From the NCBI GenBank assembly GCA_026419785.1, contig JAODTK010005761.1, forward strand, positions 62,001 to 126,000: a DNA stretch of 64,000 bases, in the 5' to 3' direction. Positions 27,301 through 39,300 of this stretch are shown in pieces; the first letter of the stretch is position 1; every line of letters starts with the position of its first letter. This DNA is from Sclerodactyla briareus. Taxonomy: Eukaryota > Echinodermata > Holothuroidea > Dendrochirotida > Sclerodactylidae. The notes under the pieces are model-generated. The model made no database searches, was not told the origin of the DNA, and saw nothing but the letters and a program-made list of their open reading frames with translations. The position numbers and the translations under genes were made by a program.

Positions 27301-30300
27301 GGCGGTGGTAACGTTCCTCCAAATAGCTCTGAAGACAACAGTCTTTGCTTTTTCCTTCCGACATGCTTCGCGAAGTTTCTGGGAGGAGTACGAATATTAT
27401 GGGTGATTTCATAACCAGATATTTCTTGGTCTAAGGGTAACTAAGTGGCAGTCATGGAGCTTGGCTTTTCAGTGTCACAAAAAACCCCGCCCCAGGATTG
27501 TTTATCCGTCCTTTCTCACATTAAACAGTTCCTACCAGAAACGCATAATATTTTTTTTGAATTTTATTTTTTTGAAGCAGTGGTCCAGATCTGTAGACAT
27601 GTAGAGAGCTTTGTGTAAAGCTCGGTGGCAAGTGATCACGATATTTTTTAGCTTTCAATGTGGGTCCCCCTTGTTCGGTTGCTGTCATAATCCCAGAAGT
27701 GGTAAGAGCTCGTGTCCTTTTTTCGCGTAAGGCCGATGTGGTATTGCCATTTCCAGGTTTTTTTTAGCCAAAGTAGATGGCATAAAATTGTTAGAAGTAC
27801 AATCTGTTGACTTCTGGATGGTTTCATTGAAAAGGTAACGATGTTATGACATTTAACGTTCCTTGGAGCAAACGTCGCAGTAAGAACAAGAGGCCCCTTC
27901 TTGGATGAAAAGGAGTTTTTCTGCTGCGCATCAATACGTAATCTACACTTATGGCGACTGTATCGTTTCTTCTGGGTCCCGTGTCGATCTCGGGCATTTC
28001 AATTCCACAAAAGCTTGGTCCCAACGTTGTTAGTTTTTGGTGCTAAACTTGATTCTAAGAGGCAGATTGCCTCTATATCAAGGAGAATCCCTCGTTCAAA
28101 TTTTGTCCTCTTATGTGAGGGGAAGCGAAAGTCAAGGAAAGCATTGGTCCTTTGATAGATTTCGACTCGGGTAGTACAATTAGTACAACCAGGAGATGGC
28201 TAAAGTTCTTAATAACTTACTTCTCGCTGTTTTACTCATGATACCCTTGGATAATTTTGGTGACCTAGATGTCGGGGTTTCTCCGCAAGTATTGGTAATA
28301 TGGTGGGTTCGCCTGGTTCAGTAAAGGAGAAACTACAGAATCTCAAAAGTGATGAAGCTCCTGGTCCCGGAACGGAGTTTATATCCTTTTTCATTACTAA
28401 AATCCTTTCCTTTGCCCGACGAGTTTGTCCGTTCCACCTATTATTTTCATAGAACCTCTACAGAAGGTAGGGGTTGTTTTTTTTTTTTCGGATATGGAGG
28501 AGAGCAATGTTTTCTCTTTTTCTCATTTTCAGAAAGGTAAACGGTCTCTCCCTTGCAATTACAGGCCAGTCCGTCTTACTATTGTTGTCCTGCAGGTAAT
28601 GGATCATCATGCGGATCATAATGTTGATTATTTTCATCAATGAGCATAGTCTGATTAGAGATTCCTCAGCAGGTTTAGGAAGAATCAGTTTCGTGTTTGA
28701 CAAATCTGCTGGAATTTATGAGAGATGTTACATGTTCTGTTGACAAACGGCAATGCCTGTTGGTATAATTTTCCTGGACTTTCAGAAAGCTTTTGACAAG
28801 GTCCTCATGAGCGTCTCTCTCTTGCTCACGTTGGAGATCTTTGGGTAATTTGCTTGGAACTTCCTCAAGTGGATTCGTGAGTTGCTTCCATAATAGGGAA
28901 GCCCGAGATTTGTCATTAATGGGCGTTCCGTCTTCTTGCAAAAGTCACTATTTTTGGCTTTTTCCCCCTGGATCGGTTTTCTTGGGCCGCTTCCTGGTTT
29001 CCTGGCGTATATTGCTATCTTGAAGGTTCTATTGATTCAAGGGTTAAGACGTTCGCAGACGATACTACCTAAGCTTACTATCGGAGGTTCGGTTCGAGTG
29101 ATATTCGCTTTGTTCCAGTGAGATCTGGATAATTTTCCCAAAATGGTCTTCCTTCCGACTGGCAAATGTTTTTCAATGTCGACAGGTGCCGAAAGTTTAT
29201 GCCTTTGGTTTTCCACAATCGCAACGCTTCTCAAGTTGAATGCCGAAATATATTCTAAGGAGGTTATTTTCAAAAAAAAAAAAAAAAAAGGATTCTTGGG
29301 GTTTGTTTTTGATTCTTCTTTGAAACCTTCAACAGTTGCCGGAGCTGCTAGAAGAGGTAATTGGATTCTTGCTTGATTAGACCGTCACTCAGTTTCCCCC
29401 CTTGGGGTGGGGGGGGGGGGGATAATGAATATTTGTTTGGCAGCTGTTTAAGCAACGGTGAGACCGCACACTAGAGTATTCTTTACATGTGTGGAATCCC
29501 TACTTTGCAAAGGACAAGAAGCAGGTTATTTGAGGAACGTTCATCGTAGGCCACCGAGAATGATTCACTGTCTGAACAATTTATCCTACGAGGCAGATTT
29601 AAGGCGTACTCGGTCTCCTACCAGGAGCGGGCAATTCCAGGGTTACTTGATTTCTAGGTTTTTAAAATTGTCCCATGGGACTCCGAAATGGCCCTGTACT
29701 CCCATACGTCTTTGAATTTCCAATGTTACTGCAAAATAAAGGCACTGTTCTCAAGCTTCGTGGCAAGCGCTGCAGAATGGGCCATTTCGTAAATTTTTCT
29801 TTCTCCGAGAGAGTGGTCAATGAATGGAATTGTCTTCCTGTATATGTTGTTCTGTCTGTGTCTGAGAGTGTGAATGCGGTCAAGCACAGTCTTGATTTAT
29901 TATTTTTCAGAATCAAGGGCGTCTTATTTAGTTCGAGTTTGGTTCATTTTTCTTTTCTGGGGTGTTTGGGCTTTCGGGTCGTTTATGAAGGATTATGTCC
30001 TTCTGACCCCTTATCAATTCACTAAACTAAACTTACCTAGTTCACCAGTTTTTGTGAAAATCCGCAAAAACTTTGCAAATTTTTGCATAGCATTAGCAAA
30101 TTAAGTACTTAAATGAGCATAATGTTGGCTGGAAATCTAATCAGTTTTTCATCTACTGTAATCCTGTTACTTATATGCCAATCTACACATCTCCGTATGT
30201 CCTACCGTATCGTGCGCATCTTGCTAAAAGCTCAAGCATCATACTACATAGAGCACCAATGTGCTGTGCACAAAACCCGCACACATGTCAGTTGCGAATC

Positions 30301-33300
30301 CCCAAACTCTTGGTAGCGTGGGCCAATACTGTAGCTAGATAGGCCAAGGATTTACTAAATTAGTTCTCAACTGTTTTTCAGAACTGGACATTTCAGAAGT
30401 GATATTCATTTGATCTTTGAATGACTGGAGCTTTTTGGCCGACTGGTCAGTACGTGTGTACAAGGTTTTTTAGTTCAAATCCAAAACGTCAAACTGCTTT
30501 AAATCGTAAAAGTAACATCTGCTGAAGAACCTTCGACCCCCAAACAAGCCATTCTTTGAATATGTTGACCAACTTGTACCCCCAATGTTCAATTGACCTT
30601 CAGACCGTCAATTATGACCCGAACCAGCACTGACCTGAGCATTGGAATTTGTTGGAGAACCTTTTGCAATGATTTCACATGATGGGCCCAAGTGCCCCAT
30701 TGGGCCCAGAAGTTTTCACAACTACAAAGGTATAAATGTTGGGCCCCTAGGCCTAAAACTGGGCCCCTGGGCCCAAAATCCTGAACACCACCCCAATGTC
30801 CCCTTCCACCCAAGGGACCATTACCCTGTAATTTGAAGAAAATCTATTGAAGTTTGTGGAAGGATTTTGCATTTGAGTACCATTGTTGTAAATTTCAATA
30901 GAATGGTGCCCTCGGCCCAATGGGACCTTGGACCAACATTCCTGATCACCCAAGGCATGGCGAACAAAACAGACCATCATCTACCGAACATCAGCACTGT
31001 GCATTCAAATTTGTAGGGGGTACAAGATTTTGCAGTATCAAATATTATGGTTTCAAAAATTCCTGAACACCCAGGTACGGGTGAAGACCATCATTATGAC
31101 CGAGCACAGCACTGTGGCACCAAAAAAATTGTAGGAGGAATACATTTTGAAATTTTTACACATATGGACTATATTGCCCCTCTAATGGACGCTTTGACCT
31201 TACCTTTCTCAAAATCAAACATGTCCCATGGGTCCAATAAAACCATGTGGTCTCAGTTCACTTCAACATCCTCCACACGTATTAACTTTTTGGGGCCAAA
31301 TGCCACTGGTTTGACAACATACGCAGCATAGCTTGTTTGAGCTAACACTGCTCATTAAACATCCTAATCACTGAGTAAGCATTCCCAAAAATCTAATCAA
31401 TTCGAGTACAGCCAACCCCGTATGCGACCCTGAAAGTTTTGCCACAATTTGCCGTACTGTTTCGAAAGATATCCCAGCTAACGAACAGTGTGACACACAA
31501 CACATCAAGTACTACACACACACATACAGACACACAACACACCATATGACCACTTAGTCTCCTGGTGGAATTTCATCCAGGCGAGCAAAAAGCAACTTCC
31601 TGGAAATATTACAGAGTGATCCCCAGGTAACGCCAACTCTAACTTGCATCCGCATCACTGCCCCCGTGCCAAAACTTTTGGCCACCAACGCTAACCCACC
31701 CCGACCAGCCACCCCCCCGCCTCAAAACTAGTCCCTACCTCACAGTGGCCCAGCTTCACTCCGGCAGACCAGAAAATGACGGGCAACATTGTGGGGCCAT
31801 TGGCTTTCTCTTGGACACGCCCCACGTGCAGCTGAGGCCTTCCGAGTTCCCAACCCTGGGAAGGCTGTGGACGTGAACCTTGCAGTCTCCCCGCCCCGTG
31901 ACCTATCGACGAAATCGTTCTAGTTTGGTAAGACTGGAAGAAAGATTGAGAACAACACTCCTATTCATGTCATGAAGGAGAAGAATACTCAATTTACACT
32001 CTTAGCAGAATTATATCATTTCATTTTAACGTCCTGTTACCCACCCAGGTTGACATGGGTTCGACATACACAAGTGACTCTCTTCAAACACATCTGTCAC
32101 ATTGTAGCAGACCACAGACCACTACGCTCCTCCTGTGAACTCTCCTTTCTGGGACAACCTCAATTCCAATTATCTGGGTCCTCCCCATGACCAATAGAAA
32201 CCAGCAAGTTTACAATATCTTGCATTTACTGACCCAGTTAACCTCCTTCATCCTCTCTTGTGACCAAACCATCTCAATCTGCCTCTCATTCACTTTTCAC
32301 ATCGCATATTCAAATGAATCATCAACATATCCTCCTCTCTAGTTTCCGGGAAACACAACCCCTGACAACAATGTTCTTATCAATAGTGGGGCAACCATTT
32401 TTCGTCTAGGAGAAAAAGTCTGCTCCAATTCCTTCCCGCGGTTCAGGGGACTGCGTTGCATCTTTTAAATGCATTGACTGTTGACCATGTCTACCCAGTT
32501 TTGTTGAAAGCATCACTGAATAAACAATGCGAACCATCTCCAGTTCTCCATCAGTCACCCATGCAAACAATTATAGTCATTCCATGTGCTTTTTCCAGAT
32601 TTGGTAATTAGCTTTTTCAACGGAACATCTTAACTAATCAGTGAAACAATTTTTCAAATTCCTCAAGACTGTTTATTGACCAGAGTCTACCCGAGGAGTT
32701 AAAAATTTTTTTGGTGGAATTGTGGCGAATTACCTACCTGTAATTAATGCAAATTAGACACAATACAATACTCCAAACTTTTCCATTTACTAAATTTTTC
32801 AAGGACCAATTGGTGGACCCAACAATTTTAACATTTGCATTATAAGCAAATTATAACACACTGAATAACCACAGAGACTCAAGCATTCATCAGCGCCTAA
32901 AGATTCGACCCAACCTTTTGAAATTTGGAATAAACTTGCAAAACAAACAAACTGATGACCTCCAGTTTTTAATGTTAAAAAAATTTAAAAATGTTGGTGC
33001 GCAAAGGTGACATACCCACCAAGTTCATGAAAACTTGAACAAAAGGATATTACTGAATATTTTAAACAAGCTACAAGATCAGCTCGGAATTTTTTTGTTG
33101 CATGTAATAGGCTGTTTGGGGTCTACTGAATTACCCTCTGACAATACTAGTGCTTGGGTTTTCCCTGGAATTGTGAATATTGTGACCATGACTTGCCCAC
33201 TCGTGAATTGGGTTTTTCCATTGACAAAAGATCGGAAATAGAAATGCGAGATGGCAGCCTCCATAGCCAAAGTTGAAACACCTGTAAATTTTTTAAATAC

Positions 33301-36300
33301 GAGTACTCTGTTTTATTATTGCTTTTATTTGTCCTACAAATAATTCATCATAAGCAACCAGCCATCAAGTAAAATAGCATATTTGTACATTTCCTGGCAC
33401 TTTCAATGTTTCAACAATAAACTTACTGCCCCCGGGTCTTTGTTCGTGTAAACCGATTGATCACAACCGTATTCAGGTGAACACGCCCTTTTGGTCTGAT
33501 TTTGGTTGAAATGTTTCTCCTCTTCAAGAATTTGACCTGAAAATTATTCATTTGTGCCATGGGATTTCATTTTTTATTCAGCTCATTTCCACCTCAGTTG
33601 TTTGACGTCCGCCAACTTGGATTGGCTCACTGAAAAGTCTTGGGGGCGCTCCTTCACTTCCCAGTTCACGACTGGTGATTACGAGTTATGTGCAAATGGA
33701 ACGCTATCTCTTTCCAGTTGTTATGACTGGTTATCACGGTGAATGGAATGGGGCATAGAAACAATAACAGCAGTGCACAGCTGGTATGATAGAGCACACT
33801 CACTTTCAACATAGAAGATGTACCAATGGTGATTTTGTCCCTCAGGGAACATTTCTGATTGTGTTCTCATGGGATCCCATACATTACGCATGTAAATATC
33901 AGAGCCCACTCGCGAGAAGCCTGGAGGGAGAATTTAAGGTAGAACATAGAATAAGGACAAACATACACGGCAGAATCCTTGAAGACTTCCATCTTTTCAC
34001 TACAATTAACGAAGGACCGGTTTTTAAAACTGAGACATTCAGCCACTCTATTTCAGGAGCCCTCCCCTATTCCATAAATGTTGCAAAACCCCTCCCCATT
34101 CTGTAGGTGACGGAAACCAACACCTTAAACATACGCTGAATACCTGCAATAAGATGACAAGATTACACCATAAGCTTCATTGATTTGTGGAAAAACATAG
34201 AACAACCATGTGGAATGCATAGACAGACCACTGGCAGGGGAGAGGGGATCCATCCAACCCTCCCCCCTCACCCCAACAGAGGCCGCAAGAAACGGAGTGG
34301 CGTCTCTTGCTACTCTGTGGCACCTTCTAGGCTACCTCCCCCACCATTGAGAGGGTGGTTGCGTTCTTTTGGTACCGCGCATAGCCTTCAAAATACAAAG
34401 TTTTCCACACCGTTGTTTATATGTGTTTTTCTTTTTCCTCCGTAAACACAGCAGTCATTAGTAGCTGTATTGAAGCTCACCTGTATCCAGTGTTTTCGAA
34501 TAGTGCCAGACACTTGTTAGCAATTTGGGGAGGAAATGTAGAAAACCTGTAATGCGGTCCTATATTTTTGTGTACAACTGACGCTAATGCACTTCGAAAA
34601 GTGTGTTCAATCTTGCCCATTGAGTGAGGAGCATTTTGCCAATGCACGAACCACTATTTTGAACGCGCCTGGATCATTGCAATACCTTTTAAGTAGGGCT
34701 CTACCGAAATACTTTTTCATACCGATTCCTAAATGGCCTGAGTTTTTTCCTTCCCAACATCCCGATGTTTCGATCGCGATCCATGACTTGTCACCAGAAC
34801 TATTACGAACATATATGACCAGTTGGTTTTTGTTCATCATTGGGTTAGTGGGTAATTGGTGTAATTGGGTTAATCTTTTGAGAACCTCGTTATGAGAAGT
34901 GAGCATCCACCCCCTTCAGATGTAAGCCATCTAAAGTTTTGGTTTTTTTTTGACATTATTGATTAGTGGGCCCAGCAGGCCGATTTTTTTTTTCAGAACT
35001 GGTATGAAGATTCGTTCCTGAAAATAGTTATAGCAAAGGTTTGACCACTGCATGCTGTTTAGGATTTAACTGTGATTTGTGCTAGCTGGCTGTATTGCAA
35101 CTGTGCAAGCTTGCACCTCTGTTCAATGCAGGTATGGGTGCCTGTGTGGAGACTTCGCTATACAGTAGCGAAACTACAAGGTTATGTTGGGCCCGAGGGC
35201 TACACTGGGGCCTGGGCCCCAAATTTCCTGAACACCCCCCCAATGTCCCTCTATCCCAGGACCATTACATGTAAATTGAGAAAATCTATTGAAGTTTGTG
35301 GAAGGAGATACATTGTGAAGTAACCATTGTGTACAATTTATAGAATGGGCCACCGGGCCCAAGTGGGACCTTGACCAAAATTCCTGATCACCCAAAGGCA
35401 TGGCTAACGGAACCATCTTTATGACCGAACATCGCACTGTGCACAAAAAAATTTGTAGGAGGTCACGATTTTGCAGTATTCCCTATGTTGGTTCCAAATT
35501 TCCTGAAACACCCAGAAGGTACGGTGATAGACCATCATTAGTGCACGAGCATCAGCACTGTTCACGCAAATTGTAGGAGGAGATACATTTTGAAATTTTA
35601 CCATAATGTCCTATATTGCCCCTCTAATGACTTTGACCTTGACCTTCACAAAATCAAACATGTCCCATGGTCAATAAACATTGTGTCTCAGTTAGGTCAA
35701 CATCATCACAGTACTTTTTTTGGGGGCCAAATGGGCAACTGTTGACAAACTAACCAGCATAGCTGGTTTTGAGCTAAAACTCGGGCTAATAACTACCTAT
35801 CACGCGTAATCAGTCCCAAAATCTAATCAGATCGATACACAAAGCCAACCCGATGCTACCCGAAATTTTGCCACAATTGCACTTCCTTTTCGAAGATATC
35901 CAGCTAACGAAAAGTGTGACCACACACACATACAAATACATACACACACACCACAGACACAACACACAAATAGTTGACCACGGCTCCTGGTGAATTTCAT
36001 CCATGCGAGACAAAAGCACGCTGGAAAATATATACAGAGTGATACCCAGGTAACGCCAACTCTAGCACTATGCATCGCATCACTGGCCCCCCCGTGCAAA
36101 ATTGTGGGCAAACAAACCTAACCACCCTACCCGCCTCAAAACTAGTCCTACCCTCACATTGCCGTCTTCACCCGCAGACCAAACATGTAAGGCACATTGG
36201 GGGCAGTGGCTATTCTCTTGACACGCCCCACGTGGCGCTGACGTCCTCCCGGGTCTCCACCTGGAGTCTGGGTACGTTAAACCTTTGCAGTCCTCCCGCC

Positions 36301-39300
36301 CCGGTGACTATCGACGAATCGTTCGAGTTTGTAAGAACTGGAAGAAAGATTGGACAACACTCTATAGCATGTCATGAATGAGAAGAATATCTCAATTACA
36401 ACACTCTTATCAGGATTATATCATATTCTTTTAAAAAACGTCTGTTACCCATGTTGACATGGGTTCGACAGACACACGTGATCTCTTCAACACATCTGTC
36501 CCTACATGTAGCAAGACCACAACCGTACTCTCTCCTTGAATCCTCCTTTCTGACAACCTTCATTCCAATTTCTGGGTCTCCCATGACCACTAGAACCAGC
36601 AATTTTACAAATATCGCATTTCCTTACTGACCCAGTTAACCTCCGTCATCCTCTCTATTGCCCAAACCATCTCAATCTCCTCTCAATTCACACCGCAGAT
36701 CAAATGAATCATAAACATATCACTCCTCTCTAGTTTCCGGGAACATCAACCCTGACAACATGTTCTATATAATAGTGTCAACCATTTCGTCATAGGAGAA
36801 GTCTGCTACAATTCTGCTCGGTTCAGTGACTGAAGTTGCATCTTTAAATTCATTGAATGTTGAACCAGTCTACCAAGTTTTGTGAAAGCATCACTGAATA
36901 AACAAGGCGACCATCTCCAGTGTCTCCATCAGTCACCATGCAAACAATTATAAGTCATTCCATGTGCTGCTTCCAGATTTTGGTATTAGCTTTCAACAGG
37001 AACAGCTTACTACAGTGAACACTTTCAAATTCTCAAGGACTGTTTATTGACCATGTCTACCAGAGGAGTATATGTTTTGTGGAAGTGTGGCTAAAATTAC
37101 CTACCTGTAATTATGCAAATTATACCCAATACTCAACTTCCATTGACTAAATATTTCAGGACCAATGGTGGACCAACAAATTTTAACATTTGCATGATAA
37201 AGCAAATTATACACACTGAAATAACCCCCAAGACTCAAAGTCAATGTCATCAAGCTTCATAAAGATCGAACAAACTTTGAAATTTGGAATAAACTATGCA
37301 AAACAAACAAACGAAATGACCTCCGTTTATGTTAAAAAAAATTAAAATGTTTGGTGAGCAAAGGTATACATACCCACCAGTTTCATGAAAAGGAAAACAA
37401 AGGAGATTACTGAATATTTTAACAGCTACAAAAGATCAGGCTCGGATTTTTTGTTGCTAATGTATGCTGTTTGTCTAATGATTCGCCCTCTGACAATACT
37501 AGTGCTGGGTTCCATGTACTGTGAATATTGTGACCATGACGTGGCCCACCTCTTGAATTGGGTTCCATTGAAAAAGATCGTGAAAATGAGAATTCTGATG
37601 GCAGCCTACATGAGCAAAGTTGAAAACACACTGTATTGTTTAAATAAGAGGATCTGTATATTGCTTTTTATTTTGTTCCTCCATATTCACAATTCAACAA
37701 GAATCAAAGTAAATCTCATAATTTGTACATTCTTGTCAAAAAAACCCCTGGGGCAAAAAAACTTTTTTTTTTTTTCAAATGTTCCACAATACACTTACTG
37801 CCCCCAGGGATTGGTTGCGTGTAAAACGATTGATCACCGTCATTCGGTGAACCCTTTTGGTCTGATTTTGTTGAAATGTTCTCCTCTTCAAGAATATTGA
37901 CCTGAATTATCAAGTTGTTGCATGGGATATTTCATTTTTTTATTCATCGTCCCTTTTTCAACACTCATAGTTTGTTGAATTCCGCCAACTTGATTGCTCA
38001 TGCAAGTTGGGGCAGCTCCTTCACTTCCAGTTCACGACTGGTGCTTACGAGTTATGTCAAATGGAACGCTATCTCCCAGTTGTTAGACTGTTATCACTGG
38101 GAATGGAATGGTGCATAGCAACATACCAGCATGCAAAGCGTGGATAGGATGGAGCACACTTCACTTTCACCGAGAAAGTTACATGGTGATTTGTCCCATC
38201 AGGGAACATTTCTGATTTGGTCTCATTGGATCCCATACATTAGCATGTAATCATCAGAGCCACTCGCGAGAAGCCTGGGAGGGAGAATTTAGGTAGAACA
38301 TAGAATAAGGACAAACATACATGCGGCAGAATCCATTGAAAGACGTCCATCTTTTGCACTACAATACCGAAGGACAGGGGTTGTGAAAACTTAGACATAA
38401 GCACTCTATGTCAGGAGGCCCTCCCCTATTCTATGTGCACCCTCCCATTTACTGTAGGTACGGGAAACCCTAAACATACCTGAATACACATGCAGATAAG
38501 ATGCAAGATAACACCATAGGCCTTCATTGATTTGTGAACACCTGACATGAGAAAACCATGTGGCATATACAGAACCCTGGCAGGGAGAGGTTTTTTGGGA
38601 TCCATCACCTCCCCCTCCCCAAAGAGGCCTCCAAGAAACTGAGTGGTCGTTCCTCTTGCTACTGTGGCACCTTTCTAGGCTACTCCCCACAATTGAGAGT
38701 GTTTTGCGTTCTTTTGATACCCGCGCATGCCTCTATACAATTCAAACACCGTTGTTGAGAATTGGTTCGTCTACACGTAAACACAGCAGTCCTTAGTAGC
38801 TGTATTGAAGCTCACCTGTATCCAGTGGTTCCCCCCCCGCAATAGTGCCAGACACTTGTATAGTCACTTTTGGGGAGGAATTGTAATAACCTGTATCTGT
38901 CTATAGTTTTGTGTACAAACTGACTGCTATGCACTTCCAAAAGTGGGTAGCAATCCTTGCCCATTGAGTGAGGACATTTTGCAATGTCTACCCCAGCTAT
39001 TTTGAACACCGCCCCCCCCCTGCCTGTATCATTGCAATACATTTTAAGTAGGGCTTCTACCGAAATGACCCTTTTTCATGCTGATCCAATGGCCGATGTT
39101 TTTCTTCCCACCATCAGCCGATGTTCGATCTCCGATCCGATGATGGCCGACATGAACTATTCCGACTATATGACCAGTTGGTTTTTTTTCCGTTTGGGGT
39201 TAGTGTATTGGGTGTATGGGTAATATCTTTTGAGACCTCTATGGGAGAAGTGGGCATCCCACTCCTTAAGATGTAAGCCATTCTAAAAGTTTGGGTTTTG

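Larger units (their letters stand above)
25615..30030 (+). mobile_element. CR1-like LINE, nearly full length, degraded
   Basis: A T/C-rich presumed 5' region (25.6-26.6 kb) is followed by an esterase start (VGDSIVPG at about 26,853), an endonuclease with NDISTANVHLPGF and FRLTPSGSPSSLL, an RT with NYRPV, DFQKAFDKV and TFADDT, and the C-terminal segments below. The 3' end, near 'ttcactaaactaaac', resembles the end of the minus-strand copy at 42.94 kb. It has frameshifts throughout. The orientation is opposite to the host gene. Confidence 0.85.
18661..31738 (-). other. Very large WDTC1 intron (~13 kb) filled with transposon debris
   Basis: No WDTC1 exon was found here. The stretch holds a CR1-like 3' end (19.3 kb), a transposase-like relic (19.8-20.3 kb), a short inverted repeat (21.7 kb), a 5'-truncated LINE (22.5-23.7 kb), a GC-rich TTAA element (23.8-24.6 kb) and a CR1-like LINE (25.6-30.0 kb). 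Diverged TGACC/'cctgaacaccc' repeats lie at about 21.9-22.5, 25.3-25.6 and 30.5-31.2 kb. The rest is unassigned. Confidence 0.6.
30718..35173. repeat. Tandem 4.4-kb duplication, copy 1
   Basis: Collinear with 35,174-39,505 along its whole length. Differences are mostly single-base insertions and deletions every 10-20 bases, with few substitutions. It contains two WDTC1 exons. The next copy follows directly with no spacer. Confidence 0.9.

Noticed and set aside
37385-37900. 171-codon open frame, longest in the window
   Set aside because: It lies in duplication copy 2. The collinear sequence in copy 1 (about 33,020-33,560) does not keep the frame, and no domain is visible.
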